Both the position numbers and the translations under genes were made by a program. DNA of 60,252 nucleotides from Cytidiella melzeri (taxonomy: Eukaryota > Basidiomycota > Agaricomycetes > Polyporales > Irpicaceae). Every line of letters starts with the position of its first letter. Within the stretch, counting starts at the first letter, position 1. The stretch spans positions 1-60,252 of the forward strand of contig JABYQR010000284.1 of assembly GCA_022592445.1 (NCBI GenBank), read 5' to 3'. Positions 23,986-34,468 of the stretch are shown piece by piece. Under the pieces are notes generated by a model, which saw only the letters and a list, made by a program, of their open reading frames with translations, was not told the DNA's origin and searched no databases.

Positions 23986-24812
23986 CTACCAAACACCTGG
24001 TACAAGTCTACAAGGCACCCTCGTCTTCCATCTCACCCACTGTTGTCCAAAATGCTGCTCCAACACTCGATCCTCCGCCACGCAACGCTTCGCAAATATA
24101 TACGGCATGCAAAACAGGAATAACAGCTGTAACGAGCCGAGGACGGTGAATCCTACTATCGGCACGCTGGTTGTTCCTGCTTGTGTCTCAGAGGAGAAGC
24201 CTAGGACGAAGAGGTTCCACCACCAGCTACCCCTCCCGTAATTGATCAAGAGGTTTCCGATGAACAGGCCGGTTATGGCCGTGTAGGATGGGTGTCTGAC
24301 GATGCTGTATACTCCATCCGTGATGAGCTTTTGGTCCTCACGAAGGCTAAGCTCGTAGGTGAAGTTGCGAGCCAGGCGCGCGTAGCAGTGTAGGCGGAGG
24401 AAGGTGGCCAGAAGGAAGATGAGGAAACCGAGGACGGTTTCGTTGGAGATGTGTACTTCGTAATGAGGAGGCTGGAGAAGTGGGAGTAAGGGAACGGAAG
24501 GGAAAACGGAGGGGAGGAGATAGGAGATTTCTATTGCGGAGGCTAGGTACACAGAACTCTGGATGTTTGGAAAGCCATCAGGACTGGCAGTGAGCGGGCG
24601 GTATGGTTTTTATGTGGTGAACTCACTCTCCAAATTGCAGCCAACGTCGGTCCTCCGATTACCATAGGATCGGGCTGGTTATGGTCGACCCTGAATCGGT
24701 CTTCCTCTGCCTTGGTTGGAGGAGGATTGGGCGGGGACATGGCGTAATGGAAAGCAAAGCACTCGACGAGGAGGATCAAGATACGGAGGGTTTGTGGCAT
24801 TCCTATCATCAT
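23986..24812 (-). CDS. ICMT-family methyltransferase, type B, copy 5
   Basis: Exons 24812-24627 and 24558-23986, 252 aa. Type B is marked by TLRILILLVECFAFHYA at the N-terminus and VPGVW at the end. The signature is DGVYSIVRHPSYTAITGL, then LLINYGRGSWWWNLF and the C-terminal EDRVLEQHFGQQWVRWK. Two Mets (24812, 24800) are possible. The second aligns with the paralogues' start. It is the most diverged type-B copy, with a different loop after the WWWNLF helix. The intron starts right after AAIWR, the homologous site. Confidence 0.86.
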
Positions 24813-25212
24813 GTTTCTTACTCGAGAGAGAAGAGTCGACTACTATTCCGTGGGCGATAGATAGTCAGGGTCATGTCTGTTGGCTATATACAATGCGAAA
24901 CGGCTTCGGGCAGAAGCGTGGATTGTGAAAGTCTGAGCAGAGCGTGGTACGAACTTTGAACTTGAAGCGCACTCGGCTGCTATCGTGAGAGGGATCATCA
25001 GTGGTACTGTATACCAGTTGCAGAACCTTGAGCATGGGCACACTCACGGCTAATGAGGGGACGTATTGAAGAAAAGCCAATTTTAGCTTTGAATGCCTTG
25101 TAGAACGATTCAGCAACATTCCTGCACTAAGCACCAGCCCAGAAACCGTGCGCAACGCATCAAGGAAAGGAAATCCACGGAATTTCTCCTCTAGATACGC
25201 GTCGTGTTCCTC
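24813..25212. other. 400-bp intergenic with a duplicated block
   Basis: About 24893-24925 matches 26558-26590 almost exactly (shared GGCTTCGGGCAGAAGCGTGG), the equivalent position upstream of the next type-B copy. This marks the spacer as part of the duplicated unit. No gene. Confidence 0.6.
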
Positions 25213-26060
25213 CTACCATACACCCGGGAAAAGCCTGTAAGGCACTCTCTCCTTCCACTTCACCCACTCCTCCCCAAAATGCCTCTCCAACACCCGGTCT
25301 TCTGCTATGCTGCGTTTGAAAAATATGTATGGCGTCCGGAGTATGTAAATGAGCTGGAGACAGCCGAGGATAGAGACCACAGCCAAACGCCATTTATAAT
25401 CTTGTCCTCCTCCCCCAGATTCAAAGGAAAGACCGAGGGCGACGGTGAAAAGGTTCCACCAAAAACTTCCCCTCCCGTAATTGATGAGTAGGTTTCCGAT
25501 GAATAGACCGTATACGGCTGTATAGGATGGATGTCTTACAATGCTGTACGCACCGTCTGTGATGAGTTTGTGGTTCTCGCGGAGGGTGAGCTCGAATGTA
25601 AAGGCGCGAGCGAGGCGGTTGTAGCAGTGGAGGCGTAGGAAAGCGCCGAGCAATAATATGACGAAGCCGATGATGGTTTCAGGCGAGTTGTATGCCTCGA
25701 AAGACGGAGATTGGAGAAAGGTAGGCAGTAAGAGCTGAGAAGGGAAGACGGAAGGGAGGAGGGCGAGGATTTCAACTGCGGAGATTATGTACACGGATAT
25801 CTTAGTGGTTCAGAACACATCAGAATGTCACGGCTTCATGAGAAGGTGCGTGTGTGCGAAAGGGGACATACCCTCCAGATTGCAGCCATTATAAGGATAT
25901 GAACGAACATCCCGGGGTCGGGCTGTTTGTGGTCTACTTTATACCGGTCTTCTTCTTCTTTGGTTGAAGGCGGGTTAGGCGGGGACAAGGCGTAGTGAAA
26001 GGCGACACATTCGGCGAGGAGAATTAAGATACGGAGGGTGTGCGTTGTCTGTACCTCCAT
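25213..26060 (-). CDS. ICMT-family methyltransferase, type B, copy 6
   Basis: Exons 26060-25872 and 25800-25213, 258 aa. N-terminus MEVQTTHTLRILILLAEC, then PPNPPSTKEEEDRYKVDHKQ, signature GAYSIVRHPSYTAVYGL, a Gly-rich loop (SGGGGQ) and the C-terminus HFGEEWVKWKERVPYRLF ending PGVW. Met at 26060 is preferred to one five codons upstream because it aligns with copies 7 and 8. Very similar to copies 7 and 8, implying recent duplication. Intron 71 nt, phase 0. Confidence 0.88.
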
Positions 26061-26110
26061 CTTGCGCGACAGCATACGGATGAGAAAGAGTAAATGACAA
26101 CCGGCTATCG

Positions 26111-26117
26111 TTATATA
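26111..26117 (-). promoter_or_regulatory. TATA box, ICMT copy 6
   Basis: TATATAA on the minus strand about 50 bases before the ATG. A similar AT element stands at the equivalent place before copies 7 (near 27965-27974) and 8 (30524-30530), usually beside the word CTGTCATTATAT, so the core promoter was duplicated with the genes. Confidence 0.5.
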
Positions 26118-26471
26118 GCATACCCCTCGGCCACCGGGCAGCAATCACGCCGATGGATTGTCAGATTCGGACAACCAGACTGACCGAGTATGAATCTGTG
26201 TAATGACCGAGGGCCGTTGTCTTGAGGCAAGAAAAGCACTGGCCGTGTCTCCATTGACGTCCCGGCCGACATGCATCGTCCGTGTGTACTCCCGAAGCAT
26301 AACGTCTGGTATGGTCATCCACGGTCACCAATTGCACTACTCTGTCAAAGTCCAAGTGCGTTGACTGTCCAGGTAGATCCACCGTGGCACTTGTTGTACA
26401 TTCCGCCAGTGCACGAACGATACACGCAACCCGTTGCGAATCATCAGCGTCCGTTGCATCTTCCAGGATTT

Positions 26472-26517
26472 TGAACGTGAGGAACTCGAATTCTCCAATC
26501 CTGAGCTTGGCGGACTG
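26472..26517 (-). pseudogene. fossil of the GH127 3' end (copy 6/7 spacer)
   Basis: On the minus strand the frame reads SAKLRIGEFEFLTF, matching the terminal exon STKLRIGEFPTFTM of the intact GH127 gene. 18 bases (GAATTCTCCAATCCTGAG) are identical to 30751-30768. Only this last-exon piece is recognisable. Confidence 0.7.
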
Positions 26518-27053
26518 CATATCCTGTGAGCGTCCGCTGGCTACTACGTACTGTACGATGCGACACGGCTTCGGGCAGAAGCGTGGATTTTGGAGCTGCA
26601 TATCGTAAGGGGGCACGTCACCTGTACTGTATAAGTACCTTTTGAAGTGATTCTGTCCAACGTGGTAATGTGTTTGTGTCTGACATGTCAGGAGACCCAA
26701 TGCCGACCTGCCAGTGTGATTATATCTCTGCGTATGTCAAAGCTTGGACTCACGGGAACAATTCGAACAAAACTCAACTTTGGCGCTGAATGACTCGTAA
26801 ACCTTGTCTCTACTAGTAGCAGGCACGTTCGAGACGAGTCATGAGTGTCATAGGCTGTGGTAGAACATCGTAAGTAACAGCCCACTCAAGCAAGGATGCG
26901 GTTACATAATCACCAATTGAAATTCATTTGTACTTTCAGTTCGGTTGGCGCCCATATATTCTTCTACCCTTCCTGCGCATCGTACCAAGACCATGAGAAT
27001 ACAGACTGCAACGCATCAATGAAAGAGAAAATTCAAGGATTGTTCTGTCACTC
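26518..27053. other. intergenic
   Basis: Remainder of the spacer between ICMT copies 6 and 7. It holds the duplicated word GGCTTCGGGCAGAAGCGTGG near 26568 and otherwise nothing recognisable. Confidence 0.4.
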
Positions 27054-27901
27054 CTACCATACACCCGGGAAAAGCCTGTAAGGCACCCTCTCCTTCCACT
27101 TTACCCATTCCTCCCCAAAATGCTTCTCCAACACCCGGTCTTCTGCTACGCTGCGTTTTACCATTACGTACGGTGCCCGGGATATGTAAACAAGCTGGAG
27201 TGAGCCAAAGATCAGAAGCATAACCAGCCGCCAGTCCGAGTCTTGTCTTCCTCCCACGGATTGAGAAGAGGAAAGACCGAGGGCGACGGTGAAAAGGTTC
27301 CACCAGAAACTCCCCCTCCCGTAGTTGATGGATAGGTTTCCGATGAATAGACCGAATATGCCTGTGTAGGCTGGGTGTCGTACAACGCCGTATGCACCGT
27401 CTGTGACGAGCTTGTGATTTTTGCGGAGGGTGAGCTCGAATGTAAAGGCGTGAGCGAGGCGGTTGTAACAGTGGAAACGTAGGAAGGTGCCGAACACGAG
27501 TATGACTAAGCCGATGATGGTTTCAGGCGAGTTGTACGCCTCTAGAGACGGAGATTGGAGAAAGGTAGGAAGTAAGAGTTGGGAAGGGTAGATGGAAGGG
27601 AGGAGGGCGAGGATTTCGATTGCGGAGAGTATGTACACGGATATCTATGTGTTTTTGGGGAGCATCAGAATGTGTGACGTGCAGGTGCGCGTGTGCGCGA
27701 GGGCGGATGTACCTTCCACATTGCAACCATTATAAGGACGTGGCAGAACATCCCGGGGTCGCGTTGTTTATAGTCGACCTTGTACCGGTCCTCCTCCTCT
27801 TTGGTTGAAGGCGGGTTAGGCGCGGTCAAGGCGTAGTGAAAGGCGACACATTCGGCGAGGAGGATCAGGATACGAAGGGTTTGCGTTGTCTGTAACTCCA
27901 T
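27054..27901 (-). CDS. ICMT-family methyltransferase, type B, copy 7
   Basis: Exons 27901-27713 and 27644-27054, 259 aa. N-terminus MELQTTQTLRILILLAEC, signature GAYGVVRHPAYTGIFGL, C-terminus EDRVLEKHFGEEWVKWKE ending PGVW. The RHPAYTG version of the signature is the type-A form, whereas the other type-B copies have RHPSYT. Other differences from copies 6 and 8 are scattered point changes. Intron 68 nt, phase 0, after AMWK. Confidence 0.88.
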
Positions 27902-28109
27902 CGTGGCCGATAGCTCACTGTCGAGAGGGAGTTCAGTATGTAAAGTTAACTGCAAACAGCTGTCATTATATGTATGGCATCTCACCGGACATCAGCGCCT
28001 CGGCACTTGTACGCTCGGGTTCGGAGCAACAAGCTTCAACACAGATTTCAAGAGACCATTGGGTTGATTTGCTGTAAGTGACACTGAACGTCCAGCAAGT
28101 GTCCACGAG

Positions 28110-28450
28110 GAATACTGTACATTCTGCCAATGACAACGACAATCGTCGGAAATTATTAGCTTTCCTCGAATCTTTCGGGTCTTCCTTTGAACCAAAAAGT
28201 TTACTTCGTCATTGTGATTGTAAACGCAGGGAATCCTCCGACCCTGAGCTTCGTGGACTGACCAAAAACGTTAGCGAGGATGTAGCAGCAAAGCTCACAA
28301 CACTCACCACGTACGTCGACAAAGTAACCTTCTTCTTCCGTACCGGTGCACGCCTGGGATCAAGGTGCTCGGCACCTGAAGGAGGCTCGGAGGAGCACGA
28401 AGAGTCTCAAGTATGCGGGCCGTTTCTTGCTACGGTACGGGCCACCATAG
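28110..28450 (-). pseudogene. fossil of GH127 3' end fused to the gene's upstream flank
   Basis: 28110-28373 aligns to 30630-30890, the last exons and 3' flank of the intact GH127 (shared TTACTTCGTCAT, CTTCGTGGACTG, ACCGGTGCACGCC). From 28374 to 28450 it aligns instead to 34125-34195, beyond the GH127 start (shared TGCGGGCCGTTTCTT). So this copy is a GH127 unit from which the ~3.2-kb body has been deleted. The stop is TAA here and TAG in the intact gene. Confidence 0.75.
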
Positions 28451-29285
28451 CATTCCCAAGGGCGAGTCCTAGCTTCTGCCCCTTTCGAGTCTCAATGCTC
28501 CATCTGAGGCTGACGAAGCCATGCTGGATGTCGTAAGAATAGACTTGCCACGCTGACGGTGTTGCTGCGTTACATTGGCATGCCAGAGACTCGAAATCGG
28601 GTGAATAGATCCGTAGAGGCAAGTAGTCGTAGGAGTGCGATGGCAAAGTTGAAGTATGTTCATACTCATGACAACTCTGATCATGATGGAGGTGAATTAT
28701 GAGTGCTACAAGCAGCCTGAGGTGAGGTGTGAACGTTAACAGTGGTAAGCTGTAGCACAAGAGCTACTGACGATGTCTACTCGACCACCTAGTACAACTC
28801 CACCTATTTTTCTAGTGTATGCAATGAGGATATGCACCAGAGGCGAGTTGACGATGTGAGTCACTGGCAATTTTCAAGTTGTGCGTGGATGAGAGAAACG
28901 GCCTTGGCGCAATGCGCTGGCATGTCGTCGAGAACGAGGCGGTCTCTGCACATTTTGGCGGTGGTTTGTAAGGCCCCGCACCACCAGTAGCGACAGTTAC
29001 ATGCACATATATAGCCTTGGAATGTGAGCATGGTTTTCGGATGGCGGGCAGTTCTTTAAATGTAACTTGTCCTCTGCGTTTTCTTGCGCGGTCATTGTTC
29101 TGCAGAACTCTGACTAGCTATAGTATGGTTACAATGAGATTGTATACCCCATCGGTAACGCTATAATGATCATATCAGAAACTCTATTGACTGTATACAA
29201 AAAGATAAGGAAACTCGTTGTACATGCAGGCTAACAATTCACCTCGTGCGTGTATGCCTACAGATGAGAAAGAAAGAATCATAAC
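28451..29285. other. intergenic, no gene recognised
   Basis: Open frames at 28407-28760 and 28812-29006 on the minus strand have no conserved motif. Treated as spacer. Confidence 0.4.
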
Positions 29286-29485
29286 TAGCTATCGTTATAT
29301 AGCTACCGGACAGTCATTACGCCGATGGATTGTTAGGCTCGGACAACCAGTATGAGTCTGTGTAATGGCCGTCAAGAAAATCACTGGCTAGTACTCCTCG
29401 TTCGTTCGCCGTCTGCGTGTACTCCGGTGGATGATAGCGTTTGGTATAATCATTCATGGCCACCAATCGGCGTACTACTCATCCG
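29286..29485. repeat. duplicate of 26104-26345
   Basis: Shared runs include CTATCGTTATATAGC, ACGCCGATGGATTGT and CGGACAACCAG in the same order and orientation. The original lies upstream of ICMT copy 6, and this one lies just downstream of copy 8. It is further evidence of segmental duplication of the array. Confidence 0.8.
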
Positions 29486-29625
29486 GACTACATACCAGCT
29501 CTTCGAAAGCCAGCAACTGTATGCTATGAATCAGAACAATTACAACGCAGGTTGCAAAAACGTCAATTAAAAAAAAAACAGGAAACACACGGAATTTTCA
29601 TTCTAGGCACACAACGTTGTGCCTC

Positions 29626-30462
29626 CTACCAGACACCCGGAAAAAGCCTGTAGGGCACAATTTCCTTCCACTTGACCCATTCTTCCCCAAAATGGTTCTT
29701 CAACACCTGGTCTTCTGCTATGCTGCGTTTCACCATGACGAATGGTGACCAGGATATGTTGATGAGTTGAATCAAGCCGAGGATGAGGAACATAACCACC
29801 CGCCAGTCAGAATCTTGTCCTCCTCCGCCTCCGCCGGGTTCAGAAGAGGAAAGACCGAGACCGACGGTAAACACTTTCCATCCAAAACTGCCTCTCCCGT
29901 AGTTGATGAGTAGGTTTCCGATGAACAGACCATATATGCCTGTGTAGGATGGGTGCCTTACAATGCTGTACGCACCGTCCGTGATGAGCTTGTGGTTCTC
30001 ACGGAGGGTGAGCTCGAAGGTAAAGGCGCGAGCGAGGCGGTCGTAGCAGTGGAGGCGTAAGAAAGTGCCGAGCAGCAGTATGACGCAACCGACGATGGTT
30101 TCAGGCGAGTTGTATGCCTCGAAAGACGGAGATTGGAGTGATGCAGGGATTAAGAGCTGAGAAGGGAAGATGGAAGGGAGGAGGGCGAGGATTTCGAACG
30201 CTGAGACCATGCACACGGAAACCTGATTGAGTGTTTTGAGGGACGTCAGGGTGTGTGATGAGTAGGAGGACGAACATACCTTCCACATCGCGGCCAATAC
30301 AAGGACGTGGCAGTACATCCCGGGGTCGCGTTGTTTATGGTCGACCTTGTACCGGTCCTCCTCTTCTTTGGTTGAAGGCGGGTTAGGCGGGGACATGGCA
30401 TAGTAAAAGGCCACACACTCGGCGAGGAGGATGAGGATACGAAAGGTTGTCTGTACCTCCAT
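29626..30462 (-). CDS. ICMT-family methyltransferase, type B, copy 8
   Basis: Exons 30462-30280 and 30222-29626, 259 aa. N-terminus MEVQTTFRILILLAEC, signature GAYSIVRHPSYTGIYGL, a longer Gly-rich loop (GGGGGGQ) and the C-terminus EDQVLKNHFGEEWVKWKE ending PGVW. The 57-nt intron is a multiple of three and stop-free, so an unspliced message would add 19 residues in a cytosolic loop rather than terminate. The nearest gene upstream is the intact GH127, same strand, about 265 bases away. Confidence 0.88.
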   Translation of the reverse strand: MEVQTTFRILILLAECVAFYYAMSPPNPPSTKEEEDRYKVDHKQRDPGMYCHVLVLAAMWKVCSSSYSSHTLTSLKTLNQVSVCMVSAFEILALLPSIFPSQLLIPASLQSPSFEAYNSPETIVGCVILLLGTFLRLHCYDRLARAFTFELTLRENHKLITDGAYSIVRHPSYTGIYGLFIGNLLINYGRGSFGWKVFTVGLGLSSSEPGGGGGGQDSDWRVVMFLILGLIQLINISWSPFVMVKRSIAEDQVLKNHFGEEWVKWKEIVPYRLFPGVW

Positions 30463-30523
30463 TGTGCGCGACACTGTTGTAGTCGACTGTTGAGAGAGAG
30501 AGAGGTTAGCATACAGCCTGTCA

Positions 30524-30530
30524 TTATATA
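30524..30530 (-). promoter_or_regulatory. TATA-like box, ICMT copy 8
   Basis: TATATAA on the minus strand about 60 bases upstream of the start codon, in the block shared with copies 6 and 7. Confidence 0.45.
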
Positions 30531-30726
30531 TTGTCCTCTTCGGCCACCGGACATCAATACCTCCGCTCCGGACAACCTGCATGTTCGAATCCGACGCAGC
30601 CACCGTCAACACAGTTCATTCATCCTCCCTGATTACTGTACATTCTGTCAATACAACCATAAATCGTTTCGGAAAATCATTAGCTTTCAATCTTCCGGTC
30701 TTCCCTTTAAACCACAAACTTGAACA

Positions 30727-33720
30727 CTACTTCGTCATCGTGAACGTAGGGAATTCTCCAATCCTGAGTTTCGTGGACTGACCCCAGAAAAAAACGTCAG
30801 CGAGGACGGAGAAGCAAAAAACGCTTTGGGCAGGCAGAGAACACTCACCCCGTACGGAGACAAAGTAATGTTCTTCGCAGCACCGGTGCACGCCGGGTTA
30901 CTCGGCGGGCTCGCAGCGAACGTATCGCCTGCTTCGTTCCATACAATCGGGCAGGCCATGACAGAAATGGTGAACGGGGGTAGCCCAGAGTCGAAAATGG
31001 GACTGGGTAGCTTCGAGGTGGCGGTGCCAGGATGGAAGGTCAACGTTGAGGGGTCGATCGCGTACTGCCAGGCTGTCGTAGCGTCGAACTCTAGGTCAGC
31101 GGCGAGTGGCTGTTGAGCGTTGCGTGTGAGGACTTTTTGAGAACGGGCTATGTCGAATGCGTAGTGGAGTGGCCCACGGTGTACCGCGATGGAGTTATTT
31201 GGGCGGGACTCTGTGTTAAAGTCAAAGTCAGTTTTGAGATTCAATGTCATCGTAGAGTGAGTGACAGATTACTAACCAATGGTGATATCGGCTGGGAGAT
31301 TCAACGTGAGAGTCGTTATCCCAGATGGGACTTTAACGGCATGCAACCCATTCTGAGGGGAAACCGCAGCCGCCTTGCCGTTGTTGACGGAAATGGTACC
31401 CTTCGACACCCAGCTAGGAATACGGACATAGTACGTGAACGCCTTTGCTGCTTGAATGGTAGTAGTGACAGTGTCGCTGAACGGATAGGTCGTGTTGACA
31501 GTTGCAGTCACTTTGTTTTTACCTGCGATCGTACTGTCGTCAATTTTTGAAAGAATCAACAAAGAAAACGGGGAATAGTAGATTACCGTTGGCGAGTGTG
31601 GTGCTCGTTTGGAATGGTCCGAGGTAGACGTGAACGAGTGATGCACCATCGGGCGTCGTCACAAACGCATTACTGATGAATTTCGGCCAGCCTTGCGGGT
31701 GGTTCACTGTGCAGCACCTACGACCACTTTTTCAATTCAAAAATATCAGTCATCAAAGACGTCGCTTACGGATAGTTGGGCTCCAATCCAAAGACGTTAG
31801 AGTACGGTCTACCACGCAGGGTGTGAGTATCCCGGTCAGCTCTACCGGCAGTTTGAACGCTTACCCGTCTAATGGGAAAGGGTTTCTGTCGTTATGCCTT
31901 ACGTCAGTGATGATTTTGCTTCGATAGACAAGACGACGACGTACGGAGTCATGTTTTTAGCGGCGATCTGATTCTGTTGCTGCAAGTATTGTCGAGACCA
32001 CATATCTATACGCCAATTTCAATAAGGGGCATACTGGGTGAGATGAGGCACCTACCTCCTGTCAAGGTTGCCGGAAGAGCATTATAGGTGATACGCTCGA
32101 CTCGGTCTGCAAATTTGGGATCTCCAATGACTTGGTACAGGTAGGAGCCGCTGTACATGAATAACAATGTTAGCGCGATAGATGTATAAACCAGGTGCAC
32201 AATTGGACACTAACGAAAACATGGTTTCCACGACTAAGCAAAGCTCCGTTCTGCATGTGTGTATTCCGTTAGCTATATCGACAGATGAGAAGATGTGTTT
32301 CTTCACCCTCGTACAGCTCCCAGACCCGCCAGATACTCGTCAGCAGCGTATATTCCCGACGGTCTACCGTGGTACTCGAATAACAAATCCCACCCGGTGC
32401 TTGCAGCGTCCAAATCTACGAATGACATCAGTTGAGCATAATCAAAATTGAGAGGTTTGCGTGTGAAAGACCGACCTGATTGGTTGTGGGTGAACCTGTA
32501 CGTGGATGGTAATGCTTTGAGGCCTTCGGCCATATTGACTCCGTGCCAGGTCAACGGTGAGAACGGGTTCGGAAGATCCTCAACTGCCGTTTTGGGGAAA
32601 TACTACCACGACAATGAGCAGGAGTCTCGTTCAAATACGAAATAGCGCAACTTACCTCCAGGGAGAACACGTCCTCCCATGGGTCGCCCGTGTACTTGAG
32701 CTGCTTCATGGTGTCGATAAGCAAGTCCTCTTGGCCGTTAGGATGGAAATCGTACAACCTACAGCAGTGTCGGTCAAGCTGAGAGAAACCCTTTCGCTTA
32801 CGAATCACTGTGACGTACCACTGGAGAGTCATAACGAGGTCTTCCCATCTAGTTTGCGTCCATATTTCGAGCCCCTCACCGTTGTGCAACATCGTGTTCG
32901 CGAGTGCCACAAATTTTTGCATCGCTGGAACCACTCTGTCCGTCAAAGTCGGATCCGCTTCCACCATCTGTATCGCCCCGAAGAAGAATGGATAGCGTCC
33001 CCAGAGATACCGTGGCTTCGTGGTGTTCACCTCGGGACCCAGCCAGCCGGTAGAGTCTTGATGGTCGAGGACGTAGTCGAGGAAGGCCTGAGTCTGAGCC
33101 TTGATGGTAGGCGAATCGACGAGCACACCGGTGGGTACCATACCGTTCTGTCATCCAGAGCTCATGAGCTACGACACGCATCGTGTGTTGGGAGCGACGT
33201 ACAAACCAGTAGCTACCAGCTGCGCAGAAATCAGGTTGATGACGCGCAGGTGCGAAGGTCGAGTTGCTCACCTTCCTCCAAGTTCGAATAGTAGGAGTTA
33301 CCTCCCATCCAGTCGGTTTGCGCAACGCTGCATCAACGCAAGATTTAGTGGGCCGTGGATGCCTATCAGCAAGAAATATCGCGCACTAGTCGTAAAAGTC
33401 GTGTTCATGGCCAGCTAAGCCATTCACTTGGACCATCAGCTATTGTTGGCATGGGTCCGGTTAGACAGCTATACGTCCAACTCTCAACCCTGGCGTACCT
33501 GATCGTAGAGCCATCCTGAAGGCTTGACAGTGCCAAGGGGTAAGCTAAGGAACTTCTTCGGCGCGACTATGAGATGGTAATGTCAGCCGGTGAAAGACGC
33601 GGGTGATTGTTGGGGCTAGTGCCACTTACGCCCCGTAGGCTGAGCCGCACTAGTGGTAGATGGATCCGCTGCGGCGAGCGAGAGCCAGGTCAGAGCCAGT
33701 GTACACAAAGCGGCCAACAT
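30727..33720 (-). CDS. GH127 glycoside hydrolase (DUF1680), putative beta-L-arabinofuranosidase
   Basis: Eighteen exons can be joined, the first 33720-33630 and the last 30777-30727. Lengths sum to 2007 nt, 668 aa. A signal peptide (MLAALCTLALTWLSLAAA) implies secretion. The core carries the GH127 hallmarks: NGLAGHEHDFYDYV near the N-terminus, LWGRYPFF, HGVNMAEGLKA, the metal-ligand/catalytic region GTELCLVVETM (Glu ~319, Cys ~321), and the Cys-Cys pair PCCTVNHPQGWPKF (~406-407). In the characterised bifidobacterial enzyme HypBA1, Glu and three Cys bind zinc and one Cys is the nucleophile. These residues are all present here. The C-terminal beta-sandwich ends TKLRIGEFPTF. The family releases terminal beta-L-arabinofuranose. 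Fungal members are less studied, so the exact sugar is inferred. One exon is only 17 nt. No lesions. Confidence 0.9.
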
Positions 33721-34468
33721 CGTCTCGGAAATTGGACTTACCCAGAATGTACGCGAGTTCAGTATCTCTTATAACGGCGTATAGGTCATGCACCGGAACG
33801 CTGCAGATTATGAGTGCTTGATGTCGAGAGCCTGGTGACTTGATAGCAGCATATGCTGGAATTGCTTCTGAGCTCGAAAGCACATGCAGGCTCTCCTCAG
33901 TTGATCCTTCGACGGGGGTTCTGGCTGTATAAACCGCACAGCTGCACTTCAACTGGATTTCCCGAGCGATTCCCTAAGCAGCTTCTTGCTATTGCAGTCT
34001 GAGCTCGTGATAGGTGGCGCGCATGTACCGTCGGATTCCAAGTTGGACAACATGTCAGAAAGCCTGTACTAAGGGGTTGAGAGGATTCAGTAGCCGGCAC
34101 GGTATGTCAGGTCACAACTGACCTGGCACCTGAAAGAGGAACACAAAGGATTCAAGGATGCGGGCCGTTTCTTACTACGGGCCGCCATTATCGAGGACAA
34201 TTGGTTATGGTTAGCAGATACCATTAAATATTCCGATGATTACCATTGAATACCAATATCACATATTGGATATTAAATAATGCTGTTGTTGGTATTAAAT
34301 ACAGGTATAGTATTGTATTATCACGTTAATGTAATGTGTTTGATGATACTCATATTCTAAACATCAAAACTGTGTATGGGTGCATGAACAGTGCAAAATG
34401 TAGGAAAGAAGCTGTACAAGTGGAGGAAACAAAGATGAAGCACACTTAGCCTCAGGTTCCAGTTGCAT
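33721..34468. other. 5' flank of GH127; duplicated patch at 34125-34195
   Basis: 750 bases with no gene. The patch 34125-34195 is the source or sister of the segment seen at 28374-28450. After ~34200 the composition shifts abruptly to AT-rich, marking the border of the transposon island. Confidence 0.6.

Noticed and set aside
8695..30462. Mating-type B (pheromone/receptor) locus
   Set aside because: ICMTs mature CaaX pheromones, so I looked for short precursors ending C-a-a-X and for a seven-helix STE3-type receptor. The only CaaX-like end noticed (frame 20452-20700 ending CTLA) lacks other precursor features, and no receptor was seen.
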